Source of the DNA: Bacillota bacterium
GTDB lineage: Bacteria > Bacillota > Clostridia > Acetivibrionales > DSM-2933
Direction: 5' to 3'
NCBI GenBank assembly: GCA_023441845.1
Contig: JAEZNF010000512.1
Location: 1-5,882 of the forward strand
Length of the DNA stretch: 5,882 nt
Under the pieces are notes generated by a model, which was given only the letters and a program-made list of their open reading frames with translations, was not told the DNA's origin and did not search any database. Both the position numbers and the translations under genes were made by a program. Of this stretch, positions 4,161 to 5,882 are shown piece by piece (positions within the stretch are counted from its first letter, which is position 1; each line of letters starts with the position of its first letter).

Positions 4161-5882
4161 TCAATGTGACACAAATTTACATTGTTGGTGGTTAAATTTG
4201 GAGTTTTTCGAAATTTCTATGGCTTCATTTTCAGGCAGGGGCTTGCTGAAGAAAAAGCCTTGAACTATATTGCAATTGCTATTAATCAGATAATCCAATT
4301 GTTTACTGTCTTCTACACCTTCGGCAATTATACTAAGCCCCATTTTATGCCCAAGGTGGACGATGGATTCGGTTACGTTGATGTCTTTGCCTATATCGTC
4401 TATAAAAGACTTGTCGATTTTTAATACGTTTATCGGTAGTTGTTTCAAATAACTTAATGAAGAGTACCCTTTTCCGAAATCGTCCAAAGAAAGTCTTATG
4501 CCATTTTCTTTGAGCTGCTCCAGTTTTTTTTGGTGCTGTTCAATTGATTCCATAAGAACTGACTCTGTAATTTCCAACTCAAGAGATTCCGGGTTGAATC
4601 CGGTTTTATTCAATATTCTAGTGACATTATCTACAAAATCATCTTCCAGCAGTTGTATAATTGAAACGTTAACCGATATGGAGTAATTGCCGTATCCCTC
4701 ATCATACAGTAATTTACCGAATCTGCAGGCAGTTTCAAGTACCCAGAGTCCTATAGGAACTATCAAGCCTGTTTCTTCTGCAATGCTTATAAATTTTGTT
4801 GGCTGTACCAGTCCGTAATTCGGGCTTCGCCATCTGATTAATGCCTCAAATCCACGGATTTCACCTGTTTTTAAAATGATTTGAGGTTGGTAATTGAGGA
4901 AAAATTCATCGTTCTGCATTGCTTTTCTAAGATTATCTTCCAATTCCATTTTTTCAACAATCTCAGCGTTCATTGATTTGTTAAAATACGCATATTTGGG
5001 GCTCCTTTTATTTTTTGCGCAATACATTGCAGAATCGGAGTTTTTAAGAAGGTCTTCTACATTGCTTGAATCATCTGGGAAGAGCGTTACTCCAATGCTG
5101 GAGGAAACATGAATGTAACGGTTGTCTATTTTTATAGGCACAGAGAAGACATCTATTATCTTATCCAGGCGCTCATTACATTGTTCCCTATTCTCTAAAT
5201 TTTCGAAAAGGATAATAAATTCATCTCCTCCAAGTCTGAATGCGGTATTATTATAGGTTTTGGCATAGGAATCAAGCCGCAGGCCTATTTCCCTTAATAA
5301 TAAGTCGCCGAAAGAATGCCCGTAAGAATCATTGATGTTTTTGAAATTATCCAGATCAATCAAAACCAAAGACCCTGTTTTATTGTTTTTAACAGCATAC
5401 TCTATTGCCATTTGTAACTTTTCATAAAGTATGTAACGGTTGGAAAGCCCCGTAAGCGAATCATAATATGCAAGCGTTTTAATCACTTCATAACTTTCAA
5501 GTAATTTGTTTTCGGCGTCCACTCTTTTTGTGATGTCTATACCTATTAATTCAATAGTATTGCAATTGCCTTTATAAAAGTTCTCGCTAAATTCAATATT
5601 CCATATGACGGTTTTGATATTGCCCTCCCTGTCTTTTAAAGAGAATTCAAAACCATTTATGCTTTTTCTATCTGATATTTCCGAAAGCAATTCTTTTATC
5701 TTCACACATTCATTTTCAGATGTAATATCAAAAATAGTCTTTAGATTAATTGTCTCATCTTTTTGATACCCTGTCTTTTCTTCGGCATATTTATTGAAGA
5801 ATATGATTTTTCCGCTCAAGTCCAAATGAATTATTATTGTATTTGCCGCACCGGTGACTTTATTGACGGTAGATGTCTCAAT
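4161..5882 (-). CDS. PAS-GGDEF-EAL protein, probable cyclic-di-GMP cyclase/phosphodiesterase (5' truncated by window edge)
   Basis: The minus-strand frame is open from base 5882 to a TGA at 4161-4163, giving 573 visible residues (numbered here from the window edge). A PAS domain (about 10-121) includes IIIHLDLSGKIIFFNKYAEEKTGY and ends in IGIDITKR; then come a short helical linker, a GGDEF domain (about 136-298) and an EAL domain (about 311-555). The GGDEF active site is intact: DSLTGLSNR, metal Asp176 (LIDLDNFK), Asn184, Asp193 and GGDEF at 218-222. The usual inhibitory RxxD is replaced by TYNN (209-212). The EAL site also looks intact: EALIRW at 346-351, Asn405, Glu437, Asp467-Asp468, Lys488, AEGVED and Gln541 (QGFFFSKPLP). 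Loop 6 reads DFGKG instead of the commonest DFGTG. Relatives make or degrade c-di-GMP to control motility and biofilm; which activity dominates is not clear. The PAS domain suggests a sensed ligand. A TTG at 5825-5823 is an internal Leu codon inside the PAS fold, not the start. No transmembrane segment is visible, but the missing N-terminus could hold one. Confidence 0.93.
   Translation of the reverse strand: METSTVNKVTGAANTIIIHLDLSGKIIFFNKYAEEKTGYQKDETINLKTIFDITSENECVKIKELLSEISDRKSINGFEFSLKDREGNIKTVIWNIEFSENFYKGNCNTIELIGIDITKRVDAENKLLESYEVIKTLAYYDSLTGLSNRYILYEKLQMAIEYAVKNNKTGSLVLIDLDNFKNINDSYGHSFGDLLLREIGLRLDSYAKTYNNTAFRLGGDEFIILFENLENREQCNERLDKIIDVFSVPIKIDNRYIHVSSSIGVTLFPDDSSNVEDLLKNSDSAMYCAKNKRSPKYAYFNKSMNAEIVEKMELEDNLRKAMQNDEFFLNYQPQIILKTGEIRGFEALIRWRSPNYGLVQPTKFISIAEETGLIVPIGLWVLETACRFGKLLYDEGYGNYSISVNVSIIQLLEDDFVDNVTRILNKTGFNPESLELEITESVLMESIEQHQKKLEQLKENGIRLSLDDFGKGYSSLSYLKQLPINVLKIDKSFIDDIGKDINVTESIVHLGHKMGLSIIAEGVEDSKQLDYLINSNCNIVQGFFFSKPLPENEAIEISKNSKFNHQQCKFVSH

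Noticed and set aside
4162..4184. CAATGT / ACATTG inverted repeat as a terminator
   Set aside because: It is only 6 bp, AT-rich, inside the end of the minus-strand gene, and has no T-run in either direction.
4182..5112. Plus-strand open frames opposite the GGDEF-EAL gene (4182-4424, 4498-4686, 4894-5112)
   Set aside because: They have no recognisable domains and no ribosome sites, and lie antisense to a gene with clear conserved motifs. They are by-products of its codon use.
1..5882. Mobile element, CRISPR array, tRNA or rRNA
   Set aside because: I found no transposase or integrase motifs, regularly spaced repeats, cloverleaf or rRNA-like stretches on either strand.

Overview
The window looks like ordinary chromosomal DNA from a low-GC Firmicute, most likely a clostridial relative. 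The signs are an AT-rich base composition, strong purine-rich Shine-Dalgarno sequences (AAGGAG, GGAGG, AAAGGAGG), frequent ATA and AGA codons, and protein families common in Clostridia: a bacterial acyl-ACP thioesterase, a BcrAB-type ABC exporter and a PAS-GGDEF-EAL protein. I cannot name the species. I found no rRNA, tRNA, CRISPR array, insertion sequence or phage gene.

Layout. (1) Bases 1-165 hold the last 54 codons of a plus-strand gene cut by the window edge, possibly a DinB-like four-helix protein. (2) Bases 166-312 are a non-coding leader with two perfect inverted-repeat pairs that interlock, plus a possible extended -10 promoter. (3) Bases 313-1086 encode an acyl-ACP thioesterase. One base later, 1088-2335 encode a 12-helix MFS exporter of the MFS_3/EntS type. 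(4) After 78 bases containing a perfect TATAAT come an ABC ATPase (2414-3301) and its ABC-2 permease (3303-4112), separated by one base. (5) On the minus strand, converging on these genes, lies a cyclic-di-GMP protein (4161-5882) whose 5' end is beyond the window. Its reading frame stays open to the last base.

How the genes may work together. The thioesterase should release free fatty acids from acyl-ACP. The tightly packed MFS gene encodes a possible exporter of a lipophilic or amphipathic compound. The ABC pair is a second exporter, possibly with its own promoter. A unit that makes and exports a fatty-acid-derived product, or that remodels or protects the envelope, is a reasonable inference but is not shown by the sequence. 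The PAS-GGDEF-EAL gene is probably separate and sets c-di-GMP levels in response to a sensed signal. Its two catalytic domains both look intact, and its inhibitory RxxD site is missing.

I see no clear undescribed system. The best candidates for a second look are the interlocking inverted repeats before the thioesterase gene and the thioesterase-exporter pairing.
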